A stretch of 64,000 nucleotides of DNA from Molossus alvarezi (lineage: Eukaryota; Chordata; Mammalia; Chiroptera; Molossidae), in the NCBI GenBank assembly GCA_037176705.1, contig CM073886.1:9818501-9882500 (forward strand). The letters are read 5' to 3'. This document shows positions 44,960 through 55,756 of the stretch, piece by piece. The position numbers and the translations under genes are program-made. Below the pieces are notes generated by a model. The model did not search any database and was not told where the DNA came from. It saw only the letters and a program-made list of their open reading frames with translations. How positions within the stretch are numbered: position 1 is the first letter of the stretch; every line of letters starts with the position of its first letter.

Positions 44960-45190
44960 CAGCCTCCCCTGGCCTCCCTAGCCAAAACTTCAACACTTTC
45001 TCTGACCTTGACACTTCTTACCCCCTTCCCCACTTTTGTCTTATTTGTTTCTCTGTCTTCCTTAGAATTTAACCTCTGTAAGAGCAGGAATTTTTATTTT
45101 GGGGTTTTAATTTTTACGCTTTGTTCACAACCATATCTCCAGTGCCTAGAAGAGCCCAGAGTAAGCACTCATATGTATTTACTGAAGGAG
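44960..45190 (+). mobile_element. L2 3' end
   Basis: TTTAACCTCTGTAAGAGCAGG, TCCAGTGCCTAGAAGAGCCC and AAGCACTCATATGTATTTACTG. L2 3' order. Confidence 0.8.
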
Positions 45191-45246
45191 GGAGGGAGGG
45201 AGGAAGGAATAAAAAGAAGGAAGAAAAAAAGGGAGGAAGGAAGGAA
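45186..45246. repeat. (GGAA)n-rich tract
   Basis: Imperfect GGAGGGAGG/GGAAGGAA repeats after the L2 end. Confidence 0.9.
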
Positions 45247-45249
45247 ACT

Positions 45250-46040
45250 ACTATGTGTGGGGCACTTTTGTAATAAAGAGGGAAAGTCTTAAAAGACTAT
45301 TTTGTAAACCTGACAGAATCATAGCTGCCATCTCTCTCTCTGTCTCTCTCTCTCTTCCTCCCTCCCTCCTTGTGGGGGCAGGGGGCGGGGGATCCTTGCA
45401 ATGCAATGAATTACAAGCAGACATGGCTTGGAGTAAGGGGAAGCATCGCAGGGGAGCAAATGCTCCCAATCTCTGGATGCAGCCCAATTTATTTGCAAAG
45501 TGGTTCCCTATGTTACATGGTGTTTTAGGTAATTAAGTCCTTGGGATCTCCTCTCTGCTGATGTTTCAGCCAAGCCCAGCATCAAGCCCAGCATTCTTCC
45601 TGTTCCAGCTGCCTCTCGCTGTTTTCAGCAGAGATACATAACAAACACATTCACACTTGGGCCATAAACCCAGTTGGCACTTTCAGGGTGGCGGTCCAAC
45701 CCTATCATGCATACCTTATCTATTCTCAGGCATACTTTGGTCCTTGGCTGGCCAGGCCACGAGAATATATACCTCAGGGTTACATTTTGTTCATCCTAAC
45801 CCTAGCATAGCTAGGAGGCAAGGGAGAGAAAGAGGCCTTTCTTATTTCTCATATGTACCCATCTAAAAAAATCTATAACACAATCAGAGAGAAGTCTAGA
45901 ATGACATCTGGACCATGACGGACTAAGGTTAGATGGACCCATAACTCATAAGTCGACAGTTTCTTTGACTGGACCATTCTATAGGAGGATGAATACGACA
46001 CCTTCCTGACAGCCAGGACTGGCTTCTAATCCAAGCTCTA
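45250..46040. other. unclassified with (CT)n
   Basis: CT-rich microsatellite at 45331-45366. The rest is not recognised and might be old LTR-type sequence. Confidence 0.4.
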
Positions 46041-46077
46041 GCCCTCAGTATAACTTTTGTAAAATTGCATAATTAAA

Positions 46078-46287
46078 AAAAATTTTTTTTTCTTTATTGA
46101 TTTTGAGAAAGAAAGGGAGAGGGAGAGACAGAAACACCGATGAGAGAACATCAATTGGCCGCCTCCTGCATTCCCCGCACTGGGGATTTGGCTCACAACC
46201 TGGGCATGTGTCCTGACTGGAAATTGAACCTGTGACCTGTTGGTGCACGGGTCCACACTCAACCACTGAGCCATACTGGCCAGGCTG
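46078..46287 (-). mobile_element. VES SINE with TSD
   Basis: TTGCATAAT before the tail and CTGCATAATATT after the head. Confidence 0.93.
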
Positions 46288-46410
46288 CATAATATTTTAA
46301 AGCTTCACTTCTCTCTTCTGCACAATAGAATGATAATACCTTCATACTTGTAAGATTCCACGAGATAAAATATAAAGGCCTCTGTCAGTCCCTGGCACAG
46401 TAGGGGTTTA
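46288..46410 (-). repeat. MIR SINE fragment
   Basis: Inverted MIR phrases: AATGATAATACCTTCATACTT and AGTCCCTGGCACAGTAG. Confidence 0.75.
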
Positions 46411-46516
46411 GTTCACTGCTGTTCTCCCTCTCTGCCCTTTCTTCCAGAAGCTGCTTCTCCCTCTTGTGACTTCCTCCTGTGGACACAGGCTTGATACAGT
46501 GTCAGTTTGATTTTTT

Positions 46517-46739
46517 TTTTTTATCCTCATCCGAGGACATTTTTTTGTTCAGATAGAGTGGGAGGGGGAGAGAGAGAAAAAAAAACATGGACATGAACTA
46601 TGGACACATCGAGTGGTTGCCACCCACATGACCCAACCAGGGCCGGGGACCGAGGAACGTGCCCTTAGCGGGAACCGAACCCGGGTCTCTCTGGTCCACA
46701 GGCTGACGCTCTAACCGCTGAGCCAAACCGGCCAGGGCT
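46517..46739 (-). mobile_element. VES SINE (first of two at one site)
   Basis: CAGTTTGATTTTTT lies before its tail (46503) and after its head (46740). Confidence 0.95.
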
Positions 46740-46753
46740 CAGTTTGATTTTTT

Positions 46754-46993
46754 TTTTTTTATCCTCACTCGAGGACACTTTTCGATATTTTGTTCGGATA
46801 GAGTGGTAGGGGGAGAGAGAGAGAGAGAAACATCGATGTGAAAGGGACACATCGAGTGGTTGCTACTCGCACAACCCAACCAGGGCTGCGGACAAACTGC
46901 AACCAAGGTACATGCCCTTAGCAGGAACCGAACCTGGGTCTCTCTGGACCGCAGGTCAATGCTCTAACCGCTGAGCCAAAGTGGCCAGGGCAT
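46754..46993 (-). mobile_element. VES SINE (second of two at one site)
   Basis: A third CAGTTTGATTTTTT follows at 46994. Near-full length. Confidence 0.95.
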
Positions 46994-47020
46994 CAGTTTG
47001 ATTTTTTAAAATGATGTCTG

Positions 47021-47240
47021 CTCACCCAGCCGGTGTGGCTCAGTGGATTGAGCGTCATCCCATGGACTGAGAAGTTCTGGTTCGATTCTCAGTCAGGGCA
47101 TATGCCCAGGTTGTGGGCTTGATCCCCATTGGGGGACATGCAGGAGGCAGCCAGTCGATGTTCTCTTTCATCAATGTCTCTGTCGCTCTCTTTCTCCCTT
47201 CCTCTCTCTTTAAAATCAGTAAAGAAATATTGTTTTTAAA
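47021..47240 (+). mobile_element. VES SINE
   Basis: CCAGCCGGTGTGGCTCAGTGG ... TTTAAAATCAGTAAAGAAATA. Confidence 0.92.
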
Positions 47241-47479
47241 AAATCTGACGTTTGCTCTTTGGACTTTTAAAGAATTTATTGGTTCTGAAGATACATAGTT
47301 TAATTCCTTAGGTAGAGAGTTAAAGAATGTAAGAAAAAATGAGTGAAAAGGTATTGAGAGTTGACATTTGCATTAGGTTTACTACTTGGCACAAAACCTA
47401 GAGCCCAAATTAGCTGACATCCCTCTTCAGCCTTAGATGTCTGAAGGAACACAGTACTAAACACAGGGGCCCTCGAATC

Positions 47480-47690
47480 AGTTCACATGGACTGAACTCC
47501 TGGATCAGCCTGTTACTATTGGCCTTAGGCAAACTACTCAGGCACTGGAGCCTTAGCCTTCTCATCTACAATACTGACTCCAGGGCGGTGGTGAGGCTGG
47601 AGGGAGGCCATGGATACCAAGCATTTGGCAGTGCTTGGCTCTGAGAGTGCCTCAGTCCATGTGAAGTATTGTTATTCTAGAGCTTGGAAT
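47480..47690 (-). repeat. MIR SINE
   Basis: CCTTAGGCAAACTACTCAGG and CCTTCTCATCTACAATA in inverted MIR order. Confidence 0.75.
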
Positions 47691-47964
47691 TCAGAACCAG
47701 AATCAGGTTGGGTTTCTGCTCACAAAGTCACATGGATACAACTGGGTCCTAGATGAAACTTCAGCTGAATCCTGAACAGAACCTCCAGTCAAGGCGGCTG
47801 TGAAGTGCTCCCCACTTTTAGGACTGAGTAAGGCCGCTGCTCTCTGGGGCTGCCTCTCCCTTCCTCTGCACCACTAAGGCTTGGGGGTGGGGGTCAGGAG
47901 TGATGCTTCCAGCTGTGGGACAGGACTGAACCTTGTTATCCATTGCTTGTCTGAGGTACCTTCT
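47691..47964. other. no recognised feature
   Basis: Nothing recognised. Confidence 0.4.
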
Positions 47965-48260
47965 TACAGTATGTATTTCCTCAGACATTATCAAATGTCA
48001 GCCTTGTGCCAGGAACTGTGCTAGTTGCTAGGGCAAAGATAGATACAATTGAAGCCCAGCTCTCAAAGATCTTAAAATCTAACTAGAGGGATAATATGTT
48101 GTGACTGTACCATTTACCCAGTTGGTAATTACTTATTGATCACCTACCATGTGTAAGACATCAACTCAGCCACAGCCATAGAAATGGAGGGGAGGAAGAG
48201 ATGGTGGTGGCTTAGTCATACCCATTCAGCCCAGTGCCTGGCCTCTAGAAATGCTAATGA
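47965..48260 (+). repeat. L2/MIR-class fragments
   Basis: CAGCCTTGTGCCAGGAACTGTGC followed by AGATACAATTGAAGCCC, then GATCACCTACCATGTGTAAG. Both look like ancient LINE/SINE cores. Confidence 0.55.
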
Positions 48261-48959
48261 GATGAATGGATGGAGTTGGTTGGATGGTTGGTTGTCAGGG
48301 AAGCTTTCGGAGTAGAACTAGCCCTGGATTTTGTTGAATAGAATTTATTTTGTGGAGAAGATGATACAAAGATATGGTCCTCATGTTCATTTGAGGCTGT
48401 GAGGCATTAATCTAGCTGTATGTAAGGGTTCCTGTAGGGTCTGAGTAGAAAATTCAAATGGCTATTGGGTCCATAAAGAAAAGCAAGTAAGTCAAGGAGG
48501 CTGGGTGCTTACTCTCTCTGTTGTCTTTACACACGCATCTCTCTTGGTTTACTTTCCATTTGAGCACTTTGGATAGAGATAGGAAACTAAAGCCTATTTC
48601 TCTATTTTAGGTAAATAGAAAAACATCAGTGCAAGCACAACAGCTGATCCACTGGCTTAGAGACAAGGAGTGCTTGGAAGAGACTAAGGTGAACTGGGGG
48701 ACACAGCCCTAGGTAAGGGTGCAGCCACTTCTCAGTTTAAACCAATTTCTGAATGCAAGAACATGGGCCAACTGTTTCCAGCTCCACTGATGTTTCAAAA
48801 AAAGCAGTAAACATGGGTTTTTTAAATGAACTCTCTCCATTTTAAAATAAATATCAACTCAAAATTTTAGAATACACCTTGTGGACCAGTTGAGACACAA
48901 TTTCCAATTGTAGCTACCAGTCTGTACACTCTACTTAGGAAACCAAGAGAAGTCCGGTG
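48261..48959. other. no recognised feature
   Basis: Single-copy-like sequence without a convincing gene or repeat. Confidence 0.45.
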
Positions 48960-49340
48960 AGAAAGATGGGCTGAAGCCAAGTTTCAAATGGCTTTAAATG
49001 TTATGCCAAAGAATGTGACTTGAGCTTACAGTTTTAGTTTTAAAGACTGCATATGGCTTATCCAACAAGAGAGTGTCTTGATGCATGGGTAGTACAGTGG
49101 CATATGAAATAAAGGGGGAGGCAGTCGGGATTGTAGGTTACTGTAGTAACACCGGTTTGTGGCAATGAGGTTGAAAGATGGTGGCACTGGGGCTGGCAAG
49201 ATGGGTTGGACCAAAATAGATGAAAACTAAGAAGACAGTAAGGAGAAGATGAAGGACGTGAGGTTCCAACTTGACTGAGGATGAAGCATCTCTCTTGGTG
49301 TTAGGCCTGCTGAGTTTAGAGAAGTTAGCCTGATGGTCAG
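48960..49340 (+). repeat. old mammal-wide repeat
   Basis: CATATGGCTTATCCAACAAG, GGCAGTCGGGATTGTAGG and GATGAAGGACGTGAGG belong to the same kind of ancient repeat as 29650-30470. Family not named. Confidence 0.4.
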
Positions 49341-49389
49341 GTCATCACCCAAACACAGAAGAGGTCTGCCCTGTGCCCTGCACTCCTGG

Positions 49390-50040
49390 CTCCGCTCCTA
49401 GATGGCGGGCGTCTCAGACGAGCCCGGTTATAAAACAGGCTTTATAAGCAAGTAGCCTATAGAATGGGGATGCTGACATGACTCCTCAAGGCGGTGGTGG
49501 GGAAGGAGGCGGCGGCCGGGACAGCACCGGGGACCAGGAGGCCGCGCGAATGCTTTCTTCCCCGGGGCTCTGGAAGGCGAGGTCTCAGGGAGGGGCCGGC
49601 AGAGGGCCTCGCTCGGCGGGACCAGGGGGCCGCCCCCACCCCCGCCCAGACCCCCCGCCCAGACCCGCCGCCACGTGCCTCCCCGCTCAGCCCGGCGAGT
49701 ACAGGACCAGAATGCACCGCGGCGGCCCCGCTCCAGCACCCCGGCCCCTCCGGTTTGCGGGGGCGGCCTCCCCCTCCCCAGCCCAGAGCCCTCCTTCTGG
49801 AACTCAGAAGTGCAGGGATGCCTTCAGGAGGGCCCCCCCCCCCCCGCGCAGCCTGCACGGGGCCGGGATCCTCTGCGGGGAGGCCCGGGCCGGGCGCCGC
49901 GAAGCGGGACCGAGCCGCTCGGATTCGCGGAGCCCACACAGGCCGGAAGTGCCTCTGCCTCCCGCCCACAACAGCGCCTCTCTAGGAGCCGGGGTGCTGG
50001 CGTCTCAATGGGAATAACCCCTTCGGCCCCAGTAGGCTAA
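49390..50040. promoter_or_regulatory. CpG island, candidate promoter
   Basis: The most CpG-dense stretch in the window, free of SINE and LINE sequence. A YY1-like GATGGCGGGC lies at 49401-49410 and an ETS/GABP-type CCGGAAGTG at 49943-49951. Many GC-box-like runs and a 13-base C run at 49833-49845 lie between. Open frames of 160-180 codons exist on both strands, which GC-rich DNA produces by default. I recognise no protein. It could be the promoter and first exon of a gene continuing out of the window, a lncRNA promoter, or an orphan island. Direction is not clear. Confidence 0.6.
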
Positions 50041-50149
50041 ATCTGTAGCTGGAGGAATTCGTTCATTTTCTCCCCGAACCGGGCTGGGTTGTCTCGTGTT
50101 GACTGTGAGAAACGTTCTGATGAGTGAGTGTGGTGCTTGGATCTGGTCG

Positions 50150-50335
50150 GCGGAGACCTACCGCCTGGGTTTAGCCCCAGCTGAGCTGCTGAGCAGCCTC
50201 AGACAGGTTGTCTAGCCTCTGAGCCTCGGCTTTCATAAATGTAAAACATCCTGATCCACCTCAAAGGCTTGCTGTAAGTACTCAATGAATTAATACATGT
50301 AAAGCAGTTAGAGGAGTGCCCACCTCATAAGTGCA
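50150..50335 (-). repeat. MIR SINE
   Basis: TTGTCTAGCCTCTGAGCCTCGG and CAAAGGCTTGCTGTAAGTA in inverted MIR order. Confidence 0.85.
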
Positions 50336-50389
50336 AAAAGGACTATTGGAAGAGTCAGTTTTGTGATATGAGAACAAGGAACATGATAG

Positions 50390-50590
50390 AGATGATAGCG
50401 CTGCTATTATTGAGGGCCTTCTGTGTGCGAGGTTCCTTACATACCTTATCTCTATGTCCTTAGGGCAATTCTGTGAAGGGAGTGCTATTATCCCCATTTT
50501 ATGAAGAAACAGGTTAACCAAGTGCATGTCAGAGTCTGATTTGATCACAAGGTCCTCTGACTCCAGAATGCATGCTTTTCTTCTCCTCCA
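50390..50590 (+). repeat. MIR SINE
   Basis: TTGAGGGCCTTCTGTGTGCG and TTATCCCCATTTTATGAAG in plus-strand order. Confidence 0.88.
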
Positions 50591-50795
50591 CACTGCATCT
50601 CTTATTTTGGAAACATTTTCTGGAAATTCCAAACTCAATCTTCAAAGCCCATGGTGATGTCACAGATATGGCTGTCTAGTTAGTCCAGAGCTGAGGAGGC
50701 TGTGCAAAATCACCCAATTCCTACAGCAGGATAAAAATGAATAGTGCTGCCCCAGAATAGTGCTACACCATCCTTGCTTTTAAAAAAAGGATCTT

Positions 50796-51028
50796 AGCTC
50801 TGGCCGGTTTGGCTCAGTGGTTAGAGCATCGGCCTGCGGTTCAGAGAGACCCGGGTTCGGTTCCTGCTAAGGGCACGTGCCTTGGTTGCGGTTTGTCCCC
50901 AGCCCTGGTTGGGCCCTGCGGGTGGCAACCACTTGATGTGTCCCTTTCATGTCAATGTTTCTCTCTCTTCCCCCCTCCCACTCTGTCTGAACAAAAAATG
51001 GAAAAATGTCCTTGGGTGAGGATAAAAA
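50796..51028 (+). mobile_element. VES SINE with TSD
   Basis: AAAGGATCTTA on both sides. Confidence 0.96.
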
Positions 51029-51117
51029 AAAAAGGATCTTAAAAAGAAGCTAGTTGCAGACATCTGAAGAGACAAAGGCACTGAGTATATGTTTTAAGGA
51101 CAAGATAAAACCACATT

Positions 51118-51338
51118 TAAAAAAAATATTTTTTCTTTATTGATTTTAGAGAGATAGGAAGGGAGAGGGAGAGAGAGATAAAAACATCCATGAGAGAGAA
51201 CATCGATTGGCCGCCTCCTGCATGCCCCCCACTGGGGACTGGGCCCACAACCTGGGCATGTGCCCTGACCAGGAATCGAACCGTTTACATCCTTGTGCAT
51301 GGGTCGACGCTCAATCATTGAGCGACTCCAGCTGGGCT
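51118..51338 (-). mobile_element. VES SINE with TSD
   Basis: TAAAACCACATTT on both sides. Confidence 0.96.
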
Positions 51339-51435
51339 AAAACCACATTTTTATGTGCAAAAACAATCACCATCTAGCCCAGCCTTTCACACAACCTGTG
51401 GAAATTCAGAGGCCAGTCCAACTGGCCTGTTTCTT

Positions 51436-51634
51436 TTTAATCCTCACTAGAGGATGTTTGTTTTTTTTTTTAGAGAGAGAGAAAAGAAAGGAGAGAGAGA
51501 AACATCAATCTGTTGCTTCCTATACACGCCCCAACCAGGTACTGAACCTGAAACCTGGGTATGTACCCTGACCAGGGATCAAACCTATAACCTTTTGATG
51601 TACTCCAACCAACTGACCCACCTGACCAGGGCCT
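51436..51634 (-). mobile_element. VES SINE, short
   Basis: TAATCCTCACTAGAGGATG ... CACCTGACCAGGGCCT. Possible TSD AACTGGCCTGTTTCT / AATTGGCCATTTCT. Confidence 0.88.
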
Positions 51635-51639
51635 AATTG

Positions 51640-52190
51640 GCCATTTCTTCCTGCTTTCATCCTCAGGGTCCCTTTGGTCAATTTCCACATGGTTTCAGTG
51701 TCTAGTAAAAGATCTTTGATTAGAGCTAGTGGAGGCCTGGAGAACATGGCCAGGCTGTCCTTTCTTTCTTTCATTCCCTAGGAATTTAGCTACTAGACAC
51801 TCATGCAACAGAGAAGCCCAGGAGAGGGGGTAATGGGAGCATGAGAGAAGGGTGAGGGCGATGAGAGGTGAAGAACTGGAGTTGGTGGGCATGGACTTTC
51901 TCACCTCCATGCCCTTGGCCATGCTGCTCGCTCTGCCTGGTTTAAGCTTTGAGAGGGCAGGACATTGTCCATCTTGTCTTTTCTGCACCCTAACTGAGAA
52001 AGGTAGGCTTTCTCAGGGTCACTCCACCAGTTAGTGATTTAGTCAGGACTGTTTGCGAGTCTCTTGTAATGATGTACCCAAGGGCAGGAAGAGGAGTGTG
52101 GCGCTGCCTCAGGTTCAAAGAGCACACACACTTTCTCCAGCAAGGAAATGATGCCCTTACCACACAGGGTAGCTGTTTTCTAATAAGATT
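51640..52190. other. no recognised feature
   Basis: Frames of 60-97 codons on both strands, none recognised. Confidence 0.45.
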
Positions 52191-52194
52191 TGTT

Positions 52195-52427
52195 TTGTCT
52201 TTTTTCTATTTATCTTCAGATAGAGTAGGAGGGAGAGAGGGGGAGAGAAAGGGAGAGACAGAGAAACATCGACGTGAGAGGGACACATCGACTGGTTGTC
52301 TCCCGCACGACCCTGACCAGGGCCAAGGATGAATTGCAACCAAGGTACGTGCCTCGATCGGAATCAAACCTGCAACTCTTTGGTCCACGGGCCAATGCTC
52401 TACCACTGAGCCAAACCGGCTAGAACT
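52195..52427 (-). mobile_element. VES SINE with TSD
   Basis: TAATAAGATTTGTTTT on both sides. Confidence 0.95.
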
Positions 52428-52439
52428 AATAAGATTTGT

Positions 52440-52990
52440 TTTACATTTTTCTTTCTCACTTCTTGTTACATTTTGAAAAAAAAATTTAAATGATACAGAG
52501 AAATTAAAAGTAAGCTGCCCTCCTGCTTCTACCAAACCCCGGCCTGGCCCCTCACACATCCTGAGGTGAGCACTGTTGCCAGTTTCTTTCTTTCTTTACG
52601 TTAATCCTCACCCAAGTATTTTTAGAGAGAGTGGAAGGGAAGGAGGGAAAGTGAGAGAGAGAGACACATTGATATGAAAGAGACACATTGATTGGTTACG
52701 TCCCAGCTGGGGCCAGGGATTGAACCTGCAACCCAGGGTGAGCCCCTTGGCCAGGAATTGACCCCAAGACCCTTCGATGCATGGGCTGCCACCCTAACCA
52801 CTGAGCAACACCGGACAGGGCTAGTTTATTTTGTAGTTTTCTAGAGTCTATGTATGTGCAAGCATCACCTTTTAGAAAAACAAAATGATAGCACATTGTA
52901 GTTACTTGCTTTTTTCACATAACATTTTTTAGAATGTTTCATGTCAGTTTGTACGTATCTGCTTCATTTATTTATTTAAACACTGGTAAG
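52440..52990. repeat. old L1M-like sequence, split by a SINE
   Basis: GGTGAGCACTGTTGCCAGTTT and, after the SINE, ATGTTTCATGTCAGTTTG are phrases of an ancient mammalian LINE. Family not resolved. Confidence 0.45.
52600..52822 (-). mobile_element. VES SINE
   Basis: TTAATCCTCACCCAAGTATTT ... ACACCGGACAGGGCTAG. Possible TSD CCAGTTTCTTT / CTAGTTTATTT. Confidence 0.9.
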
Positions 52991-53533
52991 AGGAAACTGA
53001 AACCTAACATTGGAAGTGAGAACTTTTAAGAAAGCAGTGTGCTGCTTTGAGTTAGTCCACACCTCCTGATCTGGCATGGACAAATAAAATAATTTGCCAA
53101 TTAGCGCTCCAAGCCTCCTGACTCCTTAGAGACTCAGAAACTAGAGACAGACAAAGGACATCCCAATTTTTTTTTTTTTAATATTTATTGTTGAATGTAT
53201 TACAGATGTTCCTCATTTTTTCCCCCATTGACCCCCTCCTCCTTCCTCCCGTCCCCCTCCTGCCTTTCCCCACACTGTTGCTTGTGTCCATTGGTTATGC
53301 ATATATACATATAAGTTCTTTGGTTTATTTCTTCCCACTCCCCAACCTCCCTTCCCTTTGAGGTTTGTCAGTCTAGCAACCAATTTGTACTTCTTAATCC
53401 CTTCACCTTTTTCACCCATTCCCCCAACCCCCCTCCCATCTGGCAACCAACAAAATGTTCTCTGTATCTATGAGAATGTTTCTGTTCTGCTTGTTCATTT
53501 TGTTTGTAGATTAAACTGTCGATAGATATGTAT

Positions 53534-54472
53534 TCATTGCCATTTTGGTTTTTCATATTTTTTATCTTTATCCTCAAGAAGACCCTTCAACATTTCATAT
53601 AATAACGGTTTGGTGGTGATGAACTTCTTTAGCTTTTTCTTGTCTGGGAAACTCTTGATATGTCCATCGATTCTAAATGACAGCTTTGCAGGATAGAGTA
53701 ATCTTGGTTGTAGGTTCTTGCTTTTCATCACTCTGAATATGTCTTGCCACTCCCTTCTGGTCTGCAAAGTTTCTTTTGAGAAATCAGTTGACAGCTTTAG
53801 GGGAGCTCCCTTGTAGGTAACTAGCTGCCTTTCTCTTGCTGCTTTTAAAATTCTCTCTTTGTCTTGAACCTTTTGCATTTTGATGATGATGTGTCTTGGT
53901 GTGGGCCTCTTGGGGTTCATCTTGTTTGGGACTCTATGTGCTTCCTGGACTTGTATGTCTGTTTCCTTCACCAAGTTAGGGAAGTTTTCTGCCATTATTG
54001 TTTCAAACAGGTTTTTGATTTCTTGTTCTCTGTTTCCTTCTGGCACCCCCAAGATGCGAATGTTGGCACGCTTGAAGTTATCCCAGAGGCTCCTTACACT
54101 ATCCTCATTTTTTGGGATTCTTTTTTCTTTTTGCTGTTCTGATTGGGTGTTTTTTGCTTCCTTATATTCCAAATCGATGGTTTGTTTCTTGGCTTTACCT
54201 ACTCTACTATTGAATCTGTGTAAATTATTCTTTATTTCAGTTAGTGCCTCCTTCATTTCTGACTGTGCATCCATGATTTCTGACTGGTCCTTTTTTAAGC
54301 TCTTGAGGCCCTCACTAAGTTCACTGAGGTTCTCACTAAGTTCATTGAGCATCCTTAGAAGCAGTGTTTTGAACTCAGCATCTGTTAGGTTGCTTATCTC
54401 CATTTCGCTTAGTTCTTTTCCTGGGGTTTCCTTCTGTTCTTTCATTTGGGACCTGTTTCTTTGTCTCCTCAT
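53534..54472 (-). CDS. L1 ORF1 protein, open (312 aa)
   Basis: Uninterrupted frame from ATG to stop. ORF1p is the trimeric RNA chaperone of the L1 particle. Residues 1-30 are basic then acidic (MRRQRNRSQMKEQKETPGK). About 25-110 form a heptad-rich coiled coil (LLRMLNELSENLSELSEGLK; two similar SEMKEALTEIKNN-type repeats). About 130-220 hold the RRM-like domain (NIRILGVPEGNREQEIKNLF, RPTPRHIIIKMQKVQDKER). About 220-300 is the C-terminal domain (YKGAPLKLSTDFSKETLQTR, YPAKLSFRIDGHIKSFPDKK). The length is near that of other mammalian ORF1p (human 338). No stop or frameshift is seen, so the protein could in principle be made. Expression would need the L1 5'UTR promoter upstream. It is classed as transposon coding sequence, not a host gene. 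Confidence 0.9.
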   Translation of the reverse strand: MRRQRNRSQMKEQKETPGKELSEMEISNLTDAEFKTLLLRMLNELSENLSELSEGLKSLKKDQSEIMDAQSEMKEALTEIKNNLHRFNSRVGKAKKQTIDLEYKEAKNTQSEQQKEKRIPKNEDSVRSLWDNFKRANIRILGVPEGNREQEIKNLFETIMAENFPNLVKETDIQVQEAHRVPNKMNPKRPTPRHIIIKMQKVQDKERILKAARERQLVTYKGAPLKLSTDFSKETLQTRREWQDIFRVMKSKNLQPRLLYPAKLSFRIDGHIKSFPDKKKLKKFITTKPLLYEMLKGLLEDKDKKYEKPKWQ

Positions 54473-55321
54473 TTTGGCTGCCTCCCTGTTTGTTTCTGTG
54501 TATTACTTAACGAACGGTATGGGGCTATCTGAGACCAGATGCTGCTTGTTTGAAAGAATTTAGGAAAAACCTGAAGCAGGATCCAAGACAGGCCAATCCT
54601 ATGGTTAAGCAACTGGCAACAACTTGGGTGGGCCTGAAAGTTGGGGGGCGGGGCCTCAGGGAATCACCAGGGCGGGGCTACCAGTGTGAGCCAGGTTGCT
54701 GGCGTCCCAGATATGGTGACTGTCTGCCGCCCCAGGGAAGGGCTCACCAAAGGAACAAAGGCCTCTGACAGCACGTTTGTCCAGGAGAAAGCCCCCTCTC
54801 CAGCCCTCGCTCCAGTGCCGAACAGCTCAGTTCTTCCCTGTGTGTCTCTGGCGCCCCTCGAGCTGCCTCCCCTCCGAGCTTAGAGGGAGAGAGTCCGATA
54901 AGTCCGTGTGCGGGCCCTTTAAGGAGCTGCCTGGGGCTCCAGCCGCCTCAGCCTCCCTGAGCCTCAGTTCCCGCTGGTTTTTCCAGACAGAAGTGATGGG
55001 GATTCTCTTCCAGGCACTGGAACCCTGAGTGGGATGGCTGGTGTGGGACAGGGACCCCTCAGTCCTCAGGAAGGACCTTCCCAGCCGAGGTGTCCTCCTG
55101 ATTTTTATCCGCCACACGTGGGTGTGGGACCAGCCCGTCCCCTCCGCCCTCCTACCAGTCTGGATGCTGCTGCTGCTTTAATTCCGTAGTTGTAGGACTT
55201 CCATTCAGCTCGATTTCAGGTGGTTCTGAATGACGGTTGTTCTGTAGTTTAGTTGTAACTTTGATGTGGTTGTGGGCGGATGTGATACTTGCTTACCTAC
55301 CCGCCATCCTGACCGGAAGTC
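54473..55321 (-). promoter_or_regulatory. L1 5'UTR (internal promoter region)
   Basis: GC-rich minus-strand leader with several CpGs and the starting phrase CCGGTCAGGATGGCGGGTAG. GATGGCGG near the start resembles the YY1 site known to fix L1 transcription start in human L1. Homologous to 20270-21650. Confidence 0.75.
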
Positions 55322-55336
55322 GGACATCCCAATTTT

Positions 55337-55584
55337 CAAAAACAAGGGTAGGGGTGCAGATTCAATAATACAAATCAAAGGGAACTTACAGGAAATCTTC
55401 TCCCAAGCCTCACATGAATTATGTAACACATATTTGCTTGGGACTCTAGAACTCTCAGCAAATCTGTAACCCTCTTTCAGCAACTGTATAATAAGCAAAG
55501 CTTTGTATTATATGTTTTGTGTACCAGCTCTGGATTCATGTTATCATTTCCCCCCTGTTTTTCCTTTACCATCCTGCTACTGTT
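55337..55584. other. no recognised feature
   Basis: Unclassified sequence to the right of the half-L1. Confidence 0.45.
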
Positions 55585-55695
55585 AGTAACAATGGCCAGC
55601 ATTTAGTGACTGTGGGTCTTACTAGATGTCAGGCACCCGTTGTATAATATGTGGCTCTATAAATGCCTCAAGTCCTTTTCAAAACCAAGCAAGGT
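55585..55695 (+). repeat. MIR SINE fragment
   Basis: GGCCAGCATTTAGTGACTGTGG with AGATGTCAGGCACCCG resembles the MIR 5' half. Confidence 0.7.
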
Positions 55696-55756
55696 ATAAA
55701 TAAAGAAACAGACAAATGCAAATTCCCTCATTGCCTTTCTGTTACCTACCTAAAGG

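Larger units (their letters stand above)
53171..55321 (-). mobile_element. ORF1-only (half-L1-like) retrotransposon, complete
   Basis: A 15-base TSD, GGACATCCCAATTTT, lies at 53156-53170 and 55322-55336. On the minus strand the element runs from a 5'UTR (55321 to 54473, starting GACTTCCGGTCAGGATGGCG) through an open ORF1 (54472-53534). It then has a short intergenic piece, L1 3'UTR and poly(A). ORF2 is absent. The step from ORF1 intergenic sequence to 3'UTR lies near 53510-53520. Length is about 2.15 kb. It would depend on ORF2p from another L1. The lack of 5' truncation and identical TSDs point to a complete and fairly recent insertion. Confidence 0.88.

Noticed and set aside
49457..50017. 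Frames of 163-183 codons on both strands in the CpG island
   Set aside because: GC-rich DNA rarely contains stops, so long frames appear on both strands. Peptides are Pro/Arg/Gly-rich without domains.
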